From: JABDIP01 sp965250245
GTDB lineage: Bacteria; Pseudomonadota; Alphaproteobacteria; DSM-16000; Inquilinaceae
Reading direction: 5' to 3'
NCBI GenBank assembly: GCA_965250245.1
Contig: OZ252296.1
Location: forward strand, 5,208,001 to 5,272,000
Length of the DNA: 64,000 nt
The notes under the pieces are model-generated. The model made no database searches, had not been told where the DNA came from, and was given only the letters and a program-made list of their open reading frames with translations. This document shows positions 36,531 through 48,223 of this stretch, piece after piece; the first letter of the stretch is position 1; every line of letters starts with the position of its first letter. Position numbers and translations under genes: made by a program.

Positions 36531-39161
36531 ATGACCGAAAGCAAAGACCAGGACCGCAAGACGACCTTGAGCCTGAGTGGCCGGGGCAAGCTGGAAATGC
36601 GCAAGGGGCTCGACACGAGCCATGTGCGCCAGAGCTTCTCCCATGGCCGCACCAAGACGGTGCAGGTGGAGGTCCGGCGGAAGAAGCTGGCGCTTGAGCA
36701 CGCGCCGGCCGCCGATGCCGGCGATCAGCGCGCCGGCACGCCCGATGGCGCCGCCACCACCGTCCGCGGCCGGGCCCGCGCCACCCGCACCCTGACGAAG
36801 GCGGAGCGGGAGGCCCGCGAGCGCGCCCTGCGATCGGCCCTGCGCGAGGAGGAAGCGCGCCGGGTCCAGGAGCCGGCGACGCCGCCGCCCGCCGTCGAGG
36901 ACGTGGTCGAAGCCCCGGCGCCGGAGCCCGAGCCCGAGCCGCTGGACGCCGAGACCCTGCGCCAGCGCGAGCTGGACGAGCTGCGCAAGATCGAGGAAGA
37001 CGAGCGCCGCAAGGCCGAGGACGAACAGCAGCGCCTGGAAGAGGTGGAGCGCCAGCGCCGCGAGGCCGAGACCAAGCGCCGCGAGGCGGAAAAGGCCGAC
37101 GAGGACGAGCGCCGCAAGGTCGCCGACCGGACCGCACGGGCCGCCGTCGCCAAGGTCGGCGCCACCACCACCACGCCGGAGGAGCCGGACACGAGCCGCA
37201 GCCGCAAGCCGGGCCGTGTCGCCGAACCGCGGCGCCCGGCCGGCCGGGGACGCGGCGACCAGCGCCGGCGCGGCGGCAAGCTGACCGTCAGCCAGGCGCT
37301 GACCGGCGGCGATACCGAGCGGACGCGCAGCCTGGCCGCGGTCCGCCGCGCCCGCCAGAAGGAGCGCCGCGACGAGAGCCAGCAGCCACAGGAGAAGATC
37401 ATCCGCGACGTCGTCATCCCAGAGGTCATCACGGTGCAGGAGCTGGCCAACCGCATGGCCGAGCGCGGCGCCGACGTGATCAAGACGCTGATGAAGATGG
37501 GCGTCATGGCGACCATCAACCAGACCATCGACGCCGACACCGCCGAGCTGGTGGTGGGCGAGTTCGGCCACCGCCTGAAGCGCGTCGCCGAATCCGACGT
37601 CGAGATCGGCCTGACCGGTTCGGAGGACAAGGACTCCGACCTGCAGGCACGACCGCCGGTGGTGACCGTGATGGGCCATGTCGACCACGGCAAGACCTCG
37701 CTGCTGGACGCCCTGCGCGAGACCGATGTGGCCAGCCGCGAGGCCGGCGGCATCACCCAGCATATCGGCGCCTATCAGGTGAAGCTGCAGTCCGGCGACC
37801 GGATCACCTTCATCGACACGCCGGGCCACGCCGCCTTCACCGAGATGCGCGCGCGCGGCGCCAACACCACCGACCTGGTGGTCCTGGTGGTCGCCGCCGA
37901 CGATGCGGTGATGCCGCAGACCATCGAGGCGATCCGCCACGCCAAGGCGGCCGAGGTGCCGATCATCGTGGCGATCAACAAGTGCGACCTGCCGGACGCC
38001 AACCCGCAGAAGGTCCGCGACGGCCTGCTGCAGCACGAGATCGTGGTCGAGGATGTCGGCGGCGACGTGCTGGCGGTCGAGGTCTCCGCCAAGACCAAGG
38101 CCGGCCTGGACAAGCTGGAAGAGGCGATCCTGCTGCAGGCCGAGCTGCTGGAGCTGAAGGCCAATCCGGACCGCACCGGCGAGGGCGTGGTCATCGAGGC
38201 CAAGCTGGAGCGCGGCCGCGGCTCGGTCGCGACGGTGCTGGTCCAGCGCGGCACCATCAATGTCGGCGACATCTTCGTCACCGGCAGCGAATGGGGCCGG
38301 GTGCGGGCGCTGATCAACGACCGCGGCGAGCAGGTCGAGAGCGCCGAGCCGTCCCTGCCGATCGAGGTGTTGGGCCTGAACGGCACGCCGCTGGCCGGCG
38401 ACGACTTCGTCATCGTCGACAGCGAGGCACGGGCGCGCGAGATCGCCGAGTTCCGCAGCCGCAAGAAGCGCGAGGCGACCCAGGTCGCCAGCGGCCGCGG
38501 CTCGCTGGAGCAGATGTTCTCGCAGATCCAGGCCGGCGAGACCAAGGAGCTGCCGGTGGTCCTGAAGGGCGACGTGCAGGGCTCCGTGGAGGCCATCGCC
38601 TCCAACCTGGAGAAGCTGGCCGGCGACAATGAGGAGGTGAAGGTCCGCGTCCTGCACTCCGCGGTCGGCGGCATCAACGAGAGCGACATCACCCTGGCGG
38701 CAGCCACCGGCGCCATGATCATCGGCTTCAACGTGCGCGCCAACCCGCAGGCGCGGGAGATGGCGCGGCGCGACGGGCTGGAGATCCGCTATTACAGCGT
38801 GATCTACGACGTGATCGATGATGTGAAGGGCGCCCTCACGGGCATGCTGGCCCCGTCCCTGCGCGAGCGCTTCATCGGCAATGCCGAGATCCGCGAGGTA
38901 TTCAACATCACCAAGGTCGGCAAGGTGGCCGGCTGCATGGTCACCGAGGGCATCGTCAAGCGTGGTGCCGGGGTGCGCCTGCTGCGCGACAACGTGGTGA
39001 TCCACGAGGGCAAGCTGAAGACTCTCAAGCGCTTCAAGGACGAAGTGAAGGAAGTGCGCGAGAGCTACGAATGCGGCATGGCCTTCGAGAACTACGACGA
39101 CATCAAGATCGGCGACTTCATCGAAGCGTTCGAGACCGAGGAAGTGGCGCGGGCGCTCTAG
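36531..39161 (+). CDS. infB: Translation initiation factor IF-2
   Basis: GTPase that brings initiator tRNA to the 30S subunit. 876 aa with a long, charged, coiled-coil-like N-terminal region (about 75-275, Glu/Arg/Ala rich) of alphaproteobacterial type. A short IF2_N domain sits near 295-345. The G domain has G1 GHVDHGKT from residue 382, IDTPGHAAF, and NKCD. The C-terminal fMet-tRNA-binding domain ends in ALTGMLAPSLRERFIG and DDIKIGDFIEAFETEE. 21 bp after the YlxR gene. Confidence 0.97.
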   Translation: MTESKDQDRKTTLSLSGRGKLEMRKGLDTSHVRQSFSHGRTKTVQVEVRRKKLALEHAPAADAGDQRAGTPDGAATTVRGRARATRTLTKAEREARERALRSALREEEARRVQEPATPPPAVEDVVEAPAPEPEPEPLDAETLRQRELDELRKIEEDERRKAEDEQQRLEEVERQRREAETKRREAEKADEDERRKVADRTARAAVAKVGATTTTPEEPDTSRSRKPGRVAEPRRPAGRGRGDQRRRGGKLTVSQALTGGDTERTRSLAAVRRARQKERRDESQQPQEKIIRDVVIPEVITVQELANRMAERGADVIKTLMKMGVMATINQTIDADTAELVVGEFGHRLKRVAESDVEIGLTGSEDKDSDLQARPPVVTVMGHVDHGKTSLLDALRETDVASREAGGITQHIGAYQVKLQSGDRITFIDTPGHAAFTEMRARGANTTDLVVLVVAADDAVMPQTIEAIRHAKAAEVPIIVAINKCDLPDANPQKVRDGLLQHEIVVEDVGGDVLAVEVSAKTKAGLDKLEEAILLQAELLELKANPDRTGEGVVIEAKLERGRGSVATVLVQRGTINVGDIFVTGSEWGRVRALINDRGEQVESAEPSLPIEVLGLNGTPLAGDDFVIVDSEARAREIAEFRSRKKREATQVASGRGSLEQMFSQIQAGETKELPVVLKGDVQGSVEAIASNLEKLAGDNEEVKVRVLHSAVGGINESDITLAAATGAMIIGFNVRANPQAREMARRDGLEIRYYSVIYDVIDDVKGALTGMLAPSLRERFIGNAEIREVFNITKVGKVAGCMVTEGIVKRGAGVRLLRDNVVIHEGKLKTLKRFKDEVKEVRESYECGMAFENYDDIKIGDFIEAFETEEVARAL

Positions 39162-39222
39162 GGGCGCCTGCCGCCGGCCCCCTAATGCGGCGGCCGGCGA
39201 TCGACGGGAAAGCGAGATCAGC

Positions 39223-39630
39223 GTGAGCAAAGGCCGGGCCGAGCGGGCGCCGTCGCAGCGGCAGTTGCGGGTGGGCGAGGAGATGCGCCATACCCTGTCG
39301 GCCATCCTGTCGCGCGGCGACCTGCGCGATCCGGACCTCCAGGACGTGTCGATCACGGTGGGCGAGGTCCGCGTCAGCCACGATCTGCGCAATGCCACCG
39401 CCTTCGTGCTGCCGCTCGGCGGCCGTGACGGAGAGGTGGTGCTGGCGGCGCTGCGCCGGGCCGCGCCCTACATCCGCGGCCAACTCGGCCGGGCCATGCG
39501 GCTGAAATTCACCCCGACGCTCAGCTTCCAATACGACGGCAGCTTCGACCACGCCGAACACATCGCCAGCCTGCTGGAAGAGGCGGCCCGGCCCAAGGCC
39601 GAGGCGGCCGAGGACGGCGATGGGCAGTAA
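39223..39630 (+). CDS. rbfA: Ribosome-binding factor A
   Basis: Small KH-fold factor for 16S rRNA 5'-end processing and 30S maturation. 135 aa, GTG start. Family segments: SQRQLRVGEEMRHTLSAIL and VGEVRVSHDLRNATAFV, then RGQLGRAMRLKFTPTLSFQYD. Ends with an acidic tail and overlaps truB by 11 bp. Confidence 0.94.
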   Translation: MSKGRAERAPSQRQLRVGEEMRHTLSAILSRGDLRDPDLQDVSITVGEVRVSHDLRNATAFVLPLGGRDGEVVLAALRRAAPYIRGQLGRAMRLKFTPTLSFQYDGSFDHAEHIASLLEEAARPKAEAAEDGDGQ

Positions 39631-40588
39631 GAAACGCGGGCAGCCGGTGCATGGCTGGCTGGTGATCGACAAGCCGGTCGGCATGACCTCGACCCAGGTG
39701 GTCGGCCGCACCCGGCGCCTGCTGAACGCCGCAAAGGCCGGCCATGGCGGCACCCTGGACCCGAATGCGACGGGCATCCTGCCGATCGCCTTCGGCGAGG
39801 CGACCAAGACCGTCGCCTACGCCATGGACGGCCGGAAGACCTATGCCTTCACGGTGCGCTGGGGCGAGGCGCGCGACACCGACGACATCGAGGGCGAGAT
39901 CACCGAGACCAGCGATGTGCGGCCCGACCGGGCGGCCATCGAGGCGGTGCTGCCGGACTTCACCGGCGTGATCGACCAGGTGCCGCCGCGGTATTCCGCC
40001 ATCAAGGTCGACGGGGCGCGATCCTACGATCTTGCCCGCGCCGGCGAGGACGTCGCGCTGGCGCCGCGCCCGGTGCGGATCGACAGCCTGCGCCTGGCGG
40101 ACATGCCCGACGCCGATCACGCGGTGTTCGAGGCGGAATGCGGCAAGGGCGCCTATATCCGGGCGCTGGCCCGGGACATGGCCCGCGCCCTGGGCACGGT
40201 GGGGCATCTGACCGCGATTCGGCGGCTCTCCGTGGGTCCTTTTTCGCTCGAGGATGCAATAACACTTGAACAATTGACCGCATTGGCGGAAAAGACCGCC
40301 GCGGAAAGCGCTCTGCTTCCTGTCGAGACCCCGCTGGACGACATCCCGGCTGTGGCCCTGACGGAAACGGAAGCGCAGCGGATGCGGTGTGGCCACTGCG
40401 TCGCCCTGTTGCGTCGGTCCGACCGGGACCGGCTCGACCGGCTGGGGCGGGAGGCGACATCGGCGGAAACCGGTTCCGGCGAGCCTGTCGTTCTGGCCGT
40501 GCTGCGATCGCCCGAAGGCGACCGGCCGGTGGCGCTGGCCCGTCTGGACGGGGCCGAACTGCATCCGGTGCGCGTTCTCAATCTCTAG
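39620..40588 (+). CDS. truB: tRNA pseudouridine-55 synthase TruB
   Basis: Forms the universal pseudouridine 55 of the T-loop. 322 aa. Starts with HGWLVIDKPVGMTSTQVV. The catalytic Asp is in GGTLDPNATGILPIAFG (Asp of TLDP, about residue 49), and YAMDGRKTYAFTVRWG follows. A C-terminal PUA-like part is present. Translation is probably coupled to rbfA by the overlap. Confidence 0.96.
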   Translation: MGSKKRGQPVHGWLVIDKPVGMTSTQVVGRTRRLLNAAKAGHGGTLDPNATGILPIAFGEATKTVAYAMDGRKTYAFTVRWGEARDTDDIEGEITETSDVRPDRAAIEAVLPDFTGVIDQVPPRYSAIKVDGARSYDLARAGEDVALAPRPVRIDSLRLADMPDADHAVFEAECGKGAYIRALARDMARALGTVGHLTAIRRLSVGPFSLEDAITLEQLTALAEKTAAESALLPVETPLDDIPAVALTETEAQRMRCGHCVALLRRSDRDRLDRLGREATSAETGSGEPVVLAVLRSPEGDRPVALARLDGAELHPVRVLNL

Positions 40589-40602
40589 ATTTGGAGTACT
40601 CG

Positions 40603-40872
40603 ATGTCGATCACTCAGGAACGTAAGCAGGAATTGATGACCGAGCACGCCCGTACCGAGGGCGATACCGGTTCCCCCGAGGTCCAGGTCGCCGTGCTCTC
40701 CGAGCGCATCGGCAATCTGACCGAGCATCTGAAGACCCATAAGCATGATTTCCACTCCCGCCGCGGCCTGCTGATGATGGTCGGCCGCCGGCGTCGGCTG
40801 CTGGACTATCTGAAACGCAAGGACCAGAGCCGTTACGAGGACATCGTCAAACAGCTCGGGCTGCGGCGCTGA
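40603..40872 (+). CDS. rpsO: Ribosomal protein S15
   Basis: Primary 16S-binding protein of the 30S platform; 89 aa, exactly the usual size. The four-helix protein begins MSITQERKQELMTEHA and contains GDTGSPEVQVAVLSERI and the rRNA-binding HDFHSRRGLLMMVGRRRRLL. The ATG at 40603 has TTGGAG (40591-40596) upstream; the longer open frame only continues truB sequence out of frame. Confidence 0.97.
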   Translation: MSITQERKQELMTEHARTEGDTGSPEVQVAVLSERIGNLTEHLKTHKHDFHSRRGLLMMVGRRRRLLDYLKRKDQSRYEDIVKQLGLRR

Positions 40873-41119
40873 CCGCACGAGGCGCGGCCCATGGGCTCGC
40901 CCGACCGAATGCATCACCGGACACGGCCGATCCGCGGCCGGTCCGTCCACAAAACGATGACGCTGCGTGCGCCGTCGGCCGAACCCGGCCGGCGGCTGTC
41001 GGCGTTTGAGCGCGGTTAGGCTCGCGACGCGGGCCGAACGCAACACCAAGGAGCACCGGATAGAGCTCCGACCCGACTGCCCAATCCGGGGCAGGGGTGT
41101 CCGATGGAAGGAAAAGTGA
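40873..41119 (+). promoter_or_regulatory. rpsO-pnp intergenic leader
   Basis: 247 bp between rpsO and pnp. CTGCCC (41077-41082) and GGGCAG (41089-41094) form a 6-bp hairpin about 15 nt before the pnp ribosome site (GAAGGA). Several GC-rich stems lie near 40925-40945. In E. coli this interval carries the RNase III-processed hairpin through which PNPase represses itself; the same function here is a guess. I see no convincing promoter or gene. Confidence 0.35.
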
Positions 41120-43231
<2,112 letters not shown>

Positions 43232-43256
43232 GGTCACGGGTCATTCTGGGAGACGG

Positions 43257-43290
43257 AAGGGCGGCCACGAGGGCCGCCCTTCTTGTTTTT
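43257..43290 (+). terminator. Rho-independent terminator after pnp
   Basis: AAGGGCGGCC (43257-43266) pairs with GGCCGCCCTT (43272-43281) around a 5-nt loop and is followed by TTCTTGTTTTT. It closes the long run of translation and RNA genes. Confidence 0.92.
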
Positions 43291-43407
43291 CAAGCCGCTA
43301 CGGACCGCATTCCTGCCCCAAAGCATCGCTTCGATACGATTGCTTAAGGGACTTCACCGGATGATGGCAGCGCTGCAAAAGTCTCTTCGGTGCGGGAGGC
43401 ACAACCC

Positions 43408-44685
43408 GTGAAATCGCGTTCGATAGTCCTGGCCGGGGCGCTGGTTCTTGCCGCCTGTGCGGATCCCGCGCCGCCGCCGGTGCTGACGCCGGCGGTCGAG
43501 CGTCCGGCGACGTTCGACGCCTGGAAGACCGCTTTCCGGGCCGACGCGGTGGAGAACGGCATCTTTCCCGGCGTGGTCGATCTCGCCTTCGACGGCGTCA
43601 CCCTCAACGACACGGTGCTGCAGCGCGACCGCCGCCAGCCGGAGCTGACCCAGACCGTCTGGGCCTATCTCGGCGGCGCGGTCTCGGAATCCCGAATCGT
43701 CCGGGGGCGCCGCCATATGGCCGAGCACCGCGCTCTGCTGCAGGCGATCGAGCGAGAGTTCGGCGTGCCGCGGCAGATCCTGGTGGCGATCTGGGGCATG
43801 GAGACCGATTACGGCGCCACTTTCGGCGGATTCGACGTGGTCGAGGCGCTCTCGACCCTGGCCTATGACAGCCGCCGCGAGGCGTTCGCCCGACGCGAGC
43901 TGCTGGCGGCACTCTCGATCCTGCAGAACGGCGACGTGGCGCTGGGCGGGCTGGAAGGGTCCTGGGCCGGCGCCATGGGCCATACCCAGTTCATCCCGTC
44001 CACCTACCTGAACCGCGCCCTGGATCATGACGGCGACGGGCGGCGGGACATCTGGAACAGCCTGCCGGACGTCTTCGCCTCGACCAGCAACTACCTGATC
44101 GAGGCGGGCTGGCGCCCCGGCGAGCCCTGGGGCGAGGAGGTGGTGCTGCCGCCGGATTTCGACTGGCGGCTGGCCGATCTCGACGCAAGGCGGGCCGACA
44201 CCGCGCGACCGATGGCGGTGTGGCGGGCCATGGGAATCCGCCGGCCCGACGGCACCCTGCCGGGGCCGAGCGACCGGCTGGCGGCGCTCCTGCTTCCGGC
44301 CGGTCATACCGGACCGGCCTTCCTGGTGCAGGCCAATTTCCGGGCCATCCTGGACTACAACAACTCCACCAAATACGCCCTTGCGGTCGGGCATTTGGCC
44401 GACCGGATCGCCGGCGGCGGAGCGTTCCGCGGCACTTGGCCGGTGGACGAGCCGGCCTTCACCCGGACGGAGAGCCTGGAGCTGCAGCAATTGCTGGCCG
44501 ATCTGGGCTACGAGACCGGCCCCATCGACGGCATCGTCGGGCCACTGACGCGGACCGCGGTGCGCGGCTTCCAGCGCGATGTGGGCCGCCCGGCCGACGG
44601 CTTCCCCACCCAGGCGCTGATGGATCAGCTCCGCAGCACCCACGCCGTCCTGCGCCGCCAATACAAGCCGGCGGCGGCGGGCTGA
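43408..44685 (+). CDS. Lytic murein transglycosylase, MltB family, lipoprotein
   Basis: Cleaves peptidoglycan glycan strands. 425 aa from the GTG at 43408, which has GGGAGG 8 nt upstream. An N-terminal lipoprotein signal ends at the lipobox LAAC. The SLT_2/MltB catalytic domain (about 30-330) shows ILVAIWGMETDYGATFGGFDV, with the catalytic Glu in GMETDYG, and MGHTQFIPSTYL. A peptidoglycan-binding domain is C-terminal (about 355-415: LQQLLADLGYETGPIDGIVG). Probably outer-membrane anchored. Confidence 0.92.
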   Translation: MKSRSIVLAGALVLAACADPAPPPVLTPAVERPATFDAWKTAFRADAVENGIFPGVVDLAFDGVTLNDTVLQRDRRQPELTQTVWAYLGGAVSESRIVRGRRHMAEHRALLQAIEREFGVPRQILVAIWGMETDYGATFGGFDVVEALSTLAYDSRREAFARRELLAALSILQNGDVALGGLEGSWAGAMGHTQFIPSTYLNRALDHDGDGRRDIWNSLPDVFASTSNYLIEAGWRPGEPWGEEVVLPPDFDWRLADLDARRADTARPMAVWRAMGIRRPDGTLPGPSDRLAALLLPAGHTGPAFLVQANFRAILDYNNSTKYALAVGHLADRIAGGGAFRGTWPVDEPAFTRTESLELQQLLADLGYETGPIDGIVGPLTRTAVRGFQRDVGRPADGFPTQALMDQLRSTHAVLRRQYKPAAAG

Positions 44686-44718
44686 GCCGCGGGTCCAACC
44701 CGCCGTCATCCAACATTG

Positions 44719-44827
44719 CGTCGTCCCCGGGCTCGACCCGGGGACCCATGGTGTCTCGGATCGCACTTCCTTGGCATGGCCTGGGCTGGCGGATGGATGG
44801 GTCCCCGGGTCGAGCCCGGGGACGACG
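44719..44827. repeat. Palindromic intergenic repeat (family 2), perfect 31-bp arms
   Basis: Arms at 44719-44749 and 44797-44827 are exact inverted copies. Each contains its own hairpin CCCCGGG-CTCGA-CCCGGGG. It lies between the convergent transglycosylase and adenylate cyclase genes, where it could end transcription from both sides. REP/MITE-like. Confidence 0.85.
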
Positions 44828-44854
44828 TTGATAGGGAAGGGCAGCAGCCCGACG

Positions 44855-46708
44855 CTAGGCCAGCCGGAAGACCTCGATGCCCTCCTGGCGGCCGCGCACC
44901 GCCTGACTGCCGCAGGGTTCCGGGTCGAAACCGTCGCCGAGCATGTCCCTGGTGGCGCCGCTGACCAGGATCGTGATCTCGTCGCCGCCGCCGATTTCCT
45001 TGCCGAGCTGTTCCAGCCGGTTGCCGGTGTTCACCGCGTCGCCGACGATGGTGTAGTTCATCCGCCCCGGCGCGCCGATATTGCCGACCACAACGGGCCC
45101 GGTATGGATGCCGATGCGCATTCGCACTCGCGGGTGGCCCTCCGCGGCCCGCCGGTCGTTGTCGACACCGACCGCCGCGGCCATGGCCAGGGCGGCGCGA
45201 CAGGCGCGTTCGGCATGATCGGGCTGGCGGTCCGGCGCCCCCCAGAAGGCCATGACGGAATCGCCGATGAACTTGTCGATGGTGCCGCCCTCCGCCTCGA
45301 TGCAGGCGGCCAGCAGCGCGAAATGGTGGTTCAGGAAATCCGCCGTGGCCGCCGCCGGCATGCCTTCCGAGGCGCTGGTGAACCCGCCGATATCGGTGAA
45401 CAGCAGGGTCAACTCGCGTTCCACGGAGCGCACGTCCTCATCGTGCTGCTTGGCCATGAGACGCCGAACCAGGGTGCGCGGCACATAGGTCTCGAACCAC
45501 TTCAGCCCGGCCAGCATGCGATTGAACGCATTGGCCTGATCGTCGAGCTCGGTGAAGACGCTGCCCGGCAGGCGCTCGGTCTTGGAGAATTCCAGCCCGG
45601 CGATACGCGACGCCTGGTTGGCCAGCCGGATCACCGGCCGGGCGATGCGCTTGCCCATGAAGATCCCGGCCAGGACCGCCAGGATCAGCAGCACCAGGCC
45701 TGCAAGGGCGGAATGCGCCACCCGCTCCAACTCCTCGTTGACGCTGGCCTCGGGAAAGCGGATGCCGAGCACAAGGGGCTGGCTGCCATAGCCTTCGATG
45801 CGGCGGTACAGCATCACCTGTTCGTTGCCGTCGAGATTGATGTAGGCGGCCACCACGTTGTCACGGTCCTCGACGACCGTCTTCTCGCCCTGTGTCCACA
45901 AGGCGACGAGCAGGGGATCGCCGATATCGAACAAAGTCGGGAGGCGCTTTTCGTCGGACAGTTCGGCGAAGCCGATCTCCATGTTGGGATGGGCCAGCAC
46001 CTGGTTGTCGCCATAGAGGATGAACGGCACCGCGCCCTCGACTCCGCCATCCAGATCGGCCAGGAAGCGAGTCAGTTCGGCGGTAGACACGACCGCTGCG
46101 ATCCCGCCGACCGGGCGGTCTGGCGGGCGCAGCGGAAAACGCAGGTTTAGTGCCGAGCCCTGGCGTTCGTCGATATGGATGATCTGGCCCCAGAAGGCCT
46201 CGGTCTTGCCCTGCAGGCTTTCAGCGAACTCCGCCTCTTCGCCCGGAGAATCCAGCGCATCGGGGATTCGCACCACCCGGCCGTCGGGAAAGCGGGCAAC
46301 GGCGATCTTGGTATCCCTGCCATCCCAATACACCATGCCCAGAACCTGCGGCGCGGCACCCATCGACGCCGTCATGGCCGTTTCCAACTGCTCGGCATCC
46401 CTTGGACTGACCGACCGGTCGCGGATCATGCGGGCGAGGTGGGTCACCTGGTCCTCGGCGGGGTCGAGGTGATTCCGCAGTTGCGATTCCGCCAACTCCA
46501 GCAGCAGTTCCGCCTTGTCGCCGAGCAGGCCGAGCGTGTTCTTCTGATTGGCGGTGATGCTGAGCGCCAGGACCAGCAGGATGGCCACGAACAGCAGACC
46601 GCCGATTCCCGTGGCCAGCGTAACCGACAGCGAGATATGGCGCGGCACCGGCAGCACCCCCAGCACGCGCCGAGACGATGCAAGCCGTTCCGCCTGATCG
46701 ACGGCCAA
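44855..46708 (-). CDS. Membrane class III adenylate/guanylate cyclase with periplasmic sensor
   Basis: Makes cAMP (or cGMP) in response to an external signal. 617 aa: a transmembrane helix near 27-52, a long periplasmic sensor region (about 53-340, Cache-like by layout), a second helix near 342-362, HAMP (about 363-415), and a class III cyclase domain (about 430-600). The domain has LLFTDIGGFTSASEGM (first metal Asp), IDKFIGDSVMAFWGAP (second), and GIHTGPVVVGNIGAPGRMNYTIVGDAVN. It starts 14 bp after the HIT gene, so it may be cotranscribed with the end of the his cluster. Confidence 0.88.
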   Translation of the reverse strand: MAVDQAERLASSRRVLGVLPVPRHISLSVTLATGIGGLLFVAILLVLALSITANQKNTLGLLGDKAELLLELAESQLRNHLDPAEDQVTHLARMIRDRSVSPRDAEQLETAMTASMGAAPQVLGMVYWDGRDTKIAVARFPDGRVVRIPDALDSPGEEAEFAESLQGKTEAFWGQIIHIDERQGSALNLRFPLRPPDRPVGGIAAVVSTAELTRFLADLDGGVEGAVPFILYGDNQVLAHPNMEIGFAELSDEKRLPTLFDIGDPLLVALWTQGEKTVVEDRDNVVAAYINLDGNEQVMLYRRIEGYGSQPLVLGIRFPEASVNEELERVAHSALAGLVLLILAVLAGIFMGKRIARPVIRLANQASRIAGLEFSKTERLPGSVFTELDDQANAFNRMLAGLKWFETYVPRTLVRRLMAKQHDEDVRSVERELTLLFTDIGGFTSASEGMPAAATADFLNHHFALLAACIEAEGGTIDKFIGDSVMAFWGAPDRQPDHAERACRAALAMAAAVGVDNDRRAAEGHPRVRMRIGIHTGPVVVGNIGAPGRMNYTIVGDAVNTGNRLEQLGKEIGGGDEITILVSGATRDMLGDGFDPEPCGSQAVRGRQEGIEVFRLA

Positions 46709-46722
46709 GGCGGGTCCCCGGC

Positions 46723-47091
46723 CTAGCCGGCCGGTCGCGACAGCATGCGCCCCAGGGGCCGGCCGCCGAACAGGTGCACATGCAGGTGTGGCACCTCCTG
46801 ATGGCCGTCACCGCCGCAATTCGACAGGATGCGGTAGCCGTCCTCGGCGATGCCAAGCTCCCGGGCCAGGTCGCCGGCGGCGCGGAACAGGGCCGCGATC
46901 TCGGCATCGCCGGCATTGGCGGTGAAATCGTCCATCGAGACGTAGGCGCCCTTGGGGATCACCAGCACATGGGTCGGCGCCAGCGGGTTGATGTCCCGGA
47001 AGGCCAGCACGTGCTCGTTTTCCAGGACCTTGTCGCAGGGGATCTCGCCGCGCAGGATCTTGGCGAAGATGTTCTCCGGATCGTATGCCAT
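46723..47091 (-). CDS. HIT-family protein (HinT-like)
   Basis: Histidine-triad nucleotide hydrolase/transferase, 122 aa, cytosolic. The triad is H102-x-H104-x-H106 in PHLHVHLFGGRPLG; the N-terminal FAKILRGEIPCDKVLENEHVLAF is typical of HinT. It usually hydrolyses AMP-lysine-like phosphoramidates. Placement after hisE is common in alphaproteobacteria and does not imply a role in histidine synthesis. Confidence 0.92.
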   Translation of the reverse strand: MAYDPENIFAKILRGEIPCDKVLENEHVLAFRDINPLAPTHVLVIPKGAYVSMDDFTANAGDAEIAALFRAAGDLARELGIAEDGYRILSNCGGDGHQEVPHLHVHLFGGRPLGRMLSRPAG

Positions 47092-47121
47092 TCCGCTCCC
47101 TTTCCGGATTGCCCGTGTCGC

Positions 47122-47463
47122 CTAGTCCTTCAGCCAGGCCTTCTTCTCGTCGATGCCGCCGGCATCGCCGAAGCGCATCTCCAGCGTACCCCAGACATCG
47201 GCGGCCTTGACCTTGGAATCCGCCCACAGCACCAGCAGGTGGTACAGCAGGTCGGCGCTTTCCTCAGTCAGCGCCTTCTTGTCGCCGCGCACCGCCTCGA
47301 TCAGCGTTTCGACGGCTTCCTCGCCAACCTTCTGGGCGATCTTCTCGGTCCCACGGGAGAACAGCTTGGCGGTATAGCTCTTTTCGGGGTCCGCGTCCCG
47401 GCGCGAGGCGATCACCTCGTAGAGCCGATCCAGGACCTTCGCATTGCACTTGTCGTTAGTCAT
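47122..47463 (-). CDS. hisE: Phosphoribosyl-ATP pyrophosphatase HisE
   Basis: Second step of histidine synthesis; hydrolyses phosphoribosyl-ATP to phosphoribosyl-AMP. 113 aa. MazG-like all-alpha fold with GTEKIAQKVGEEAVETLIEAV and ESADLLYHLLVLWA, whose Glu and Asp bind Mg. The ATG at 47463 overlaps the hisF stop by 8 bp and begins the family sequence; the longer upstream frame only shadows hisF. Confidence 0.94.
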   Translation of the reverse strand: MTNDKCNAKVLDRLYEVIASRRDADPEKSYTAKLFSRGTEKIAQKVGEEAVETLIEAVRGDKKALTEESADLLYHLLVLWADSKVKAADVWGTLEMRFGDAGGIDEKKAWLKD

Positions 47464-48223
47464 CCAATCCTCGCATCGGGATCCCGGCATCGGCCATCCG
47501 GCGTTTCGCCTCGGCCACGGAATAGGTCCCGAAATGAAAGATCGAGGCAGCCAATACGGCGGTCGCATGCCCGTCGCGGATGCCCTCGACCAGATGATCC
47601 AGCGTGCCGACGCCGCCCGACGCGATCACCGGTACCGGCACCGCATCGGCCACCGCGCGGGTCAGCGCGATATCGAAGCCGTCGCCGGTCCCGTCGCGGT
47701 CCATCGATGTCAGCAGGATCTCGCCGGCGCCCAGCACCGCCATGCGGCGGCACCAGCCGACCGCGTCGATGCCTGTGGCGTTGCGCCCGCCATGGGTGAA
47801 CACCTCCCATTTCTCGTCGCCGGTCTGTTTCGCGTCGACGGCGACGACGATGCACTGGGTGCCGAACTTCTCCGCCGCCTCGCGCACGAAATCCGGGCGG
47901 TGCACGGCCGCGGTGTTGATCGACACCTTGTCGGCGCCGGCCAGAAGCAGCTTGCGGATATCCTCCACCTGACGGACGCCGCCGCCGACGGTCAGCGGCA
48001 TGAAGACCTCCTCGGCGGTGCGCTGCACCACGTCGTAGAGAATCGACCGATCCTCGTGCGAGGCGGTGATGTCGAGGAAGCACAATTCGTCCGCCCCGGC
48101 CGCGTCATAGAGCCGCGCCTGTTCCACCGGATCGCCGGCGTCGACCAGGTCGACGAAGTTGACGCCCTTGACCACCCGGCCGTCCTTGACGTCCAGGCAG
48201 GGGATGACGCGCATCTTCAGCAT
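47456..48223 (-). CDS. hisF: Imidazole glycerol phosphate synthase subunit HisF
   Basis: Cyclase subunit that, with HisH, makes imidazole glycerol phosphate and AICAR. 255-aa beta/alpha barrel. Starts MLKMRVIPCLDVKDGRVVKG (first catalytic Asp in CLDVKDG); the second catalytic Asp is in LLTSMDRDGTGDGFD. It overlaps hisA upstream (7 bp) and hisE downstream (8 bp). Confidence 0.97.
   Translation of the reverse strand: MLKMRVIPCLDVKDGRVVKGVNFVDLVDAGDPVEQARLYDAAGADELCFLDITASHEDRSILYDVVQRTAEEVFMPLTVGGGVRQVEDIRKLLLAGADKVSINTAAVHRPDFVREAAEKFGTQCIVVAVDAKQTGDEKWEVFTHGGRNATGIDAVGWCRRMAVLGAGEILLTSMDRDGTGDGFDIALTRAVADAVPVPVIASGGVGTLDHLVEGIRDGHATAVLAASIFHFGTYSVAEAKRRMADAGIPMRGLDD

Noticed and set aside
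35703..39398. Very long open frame on the minus strand opposite nusA/infB
   Set aside because: It mirrors infB codon structure in a GC-rich genome, has low-complexity composition and no recognisable domain, while infB on the other strand is complete and certain.
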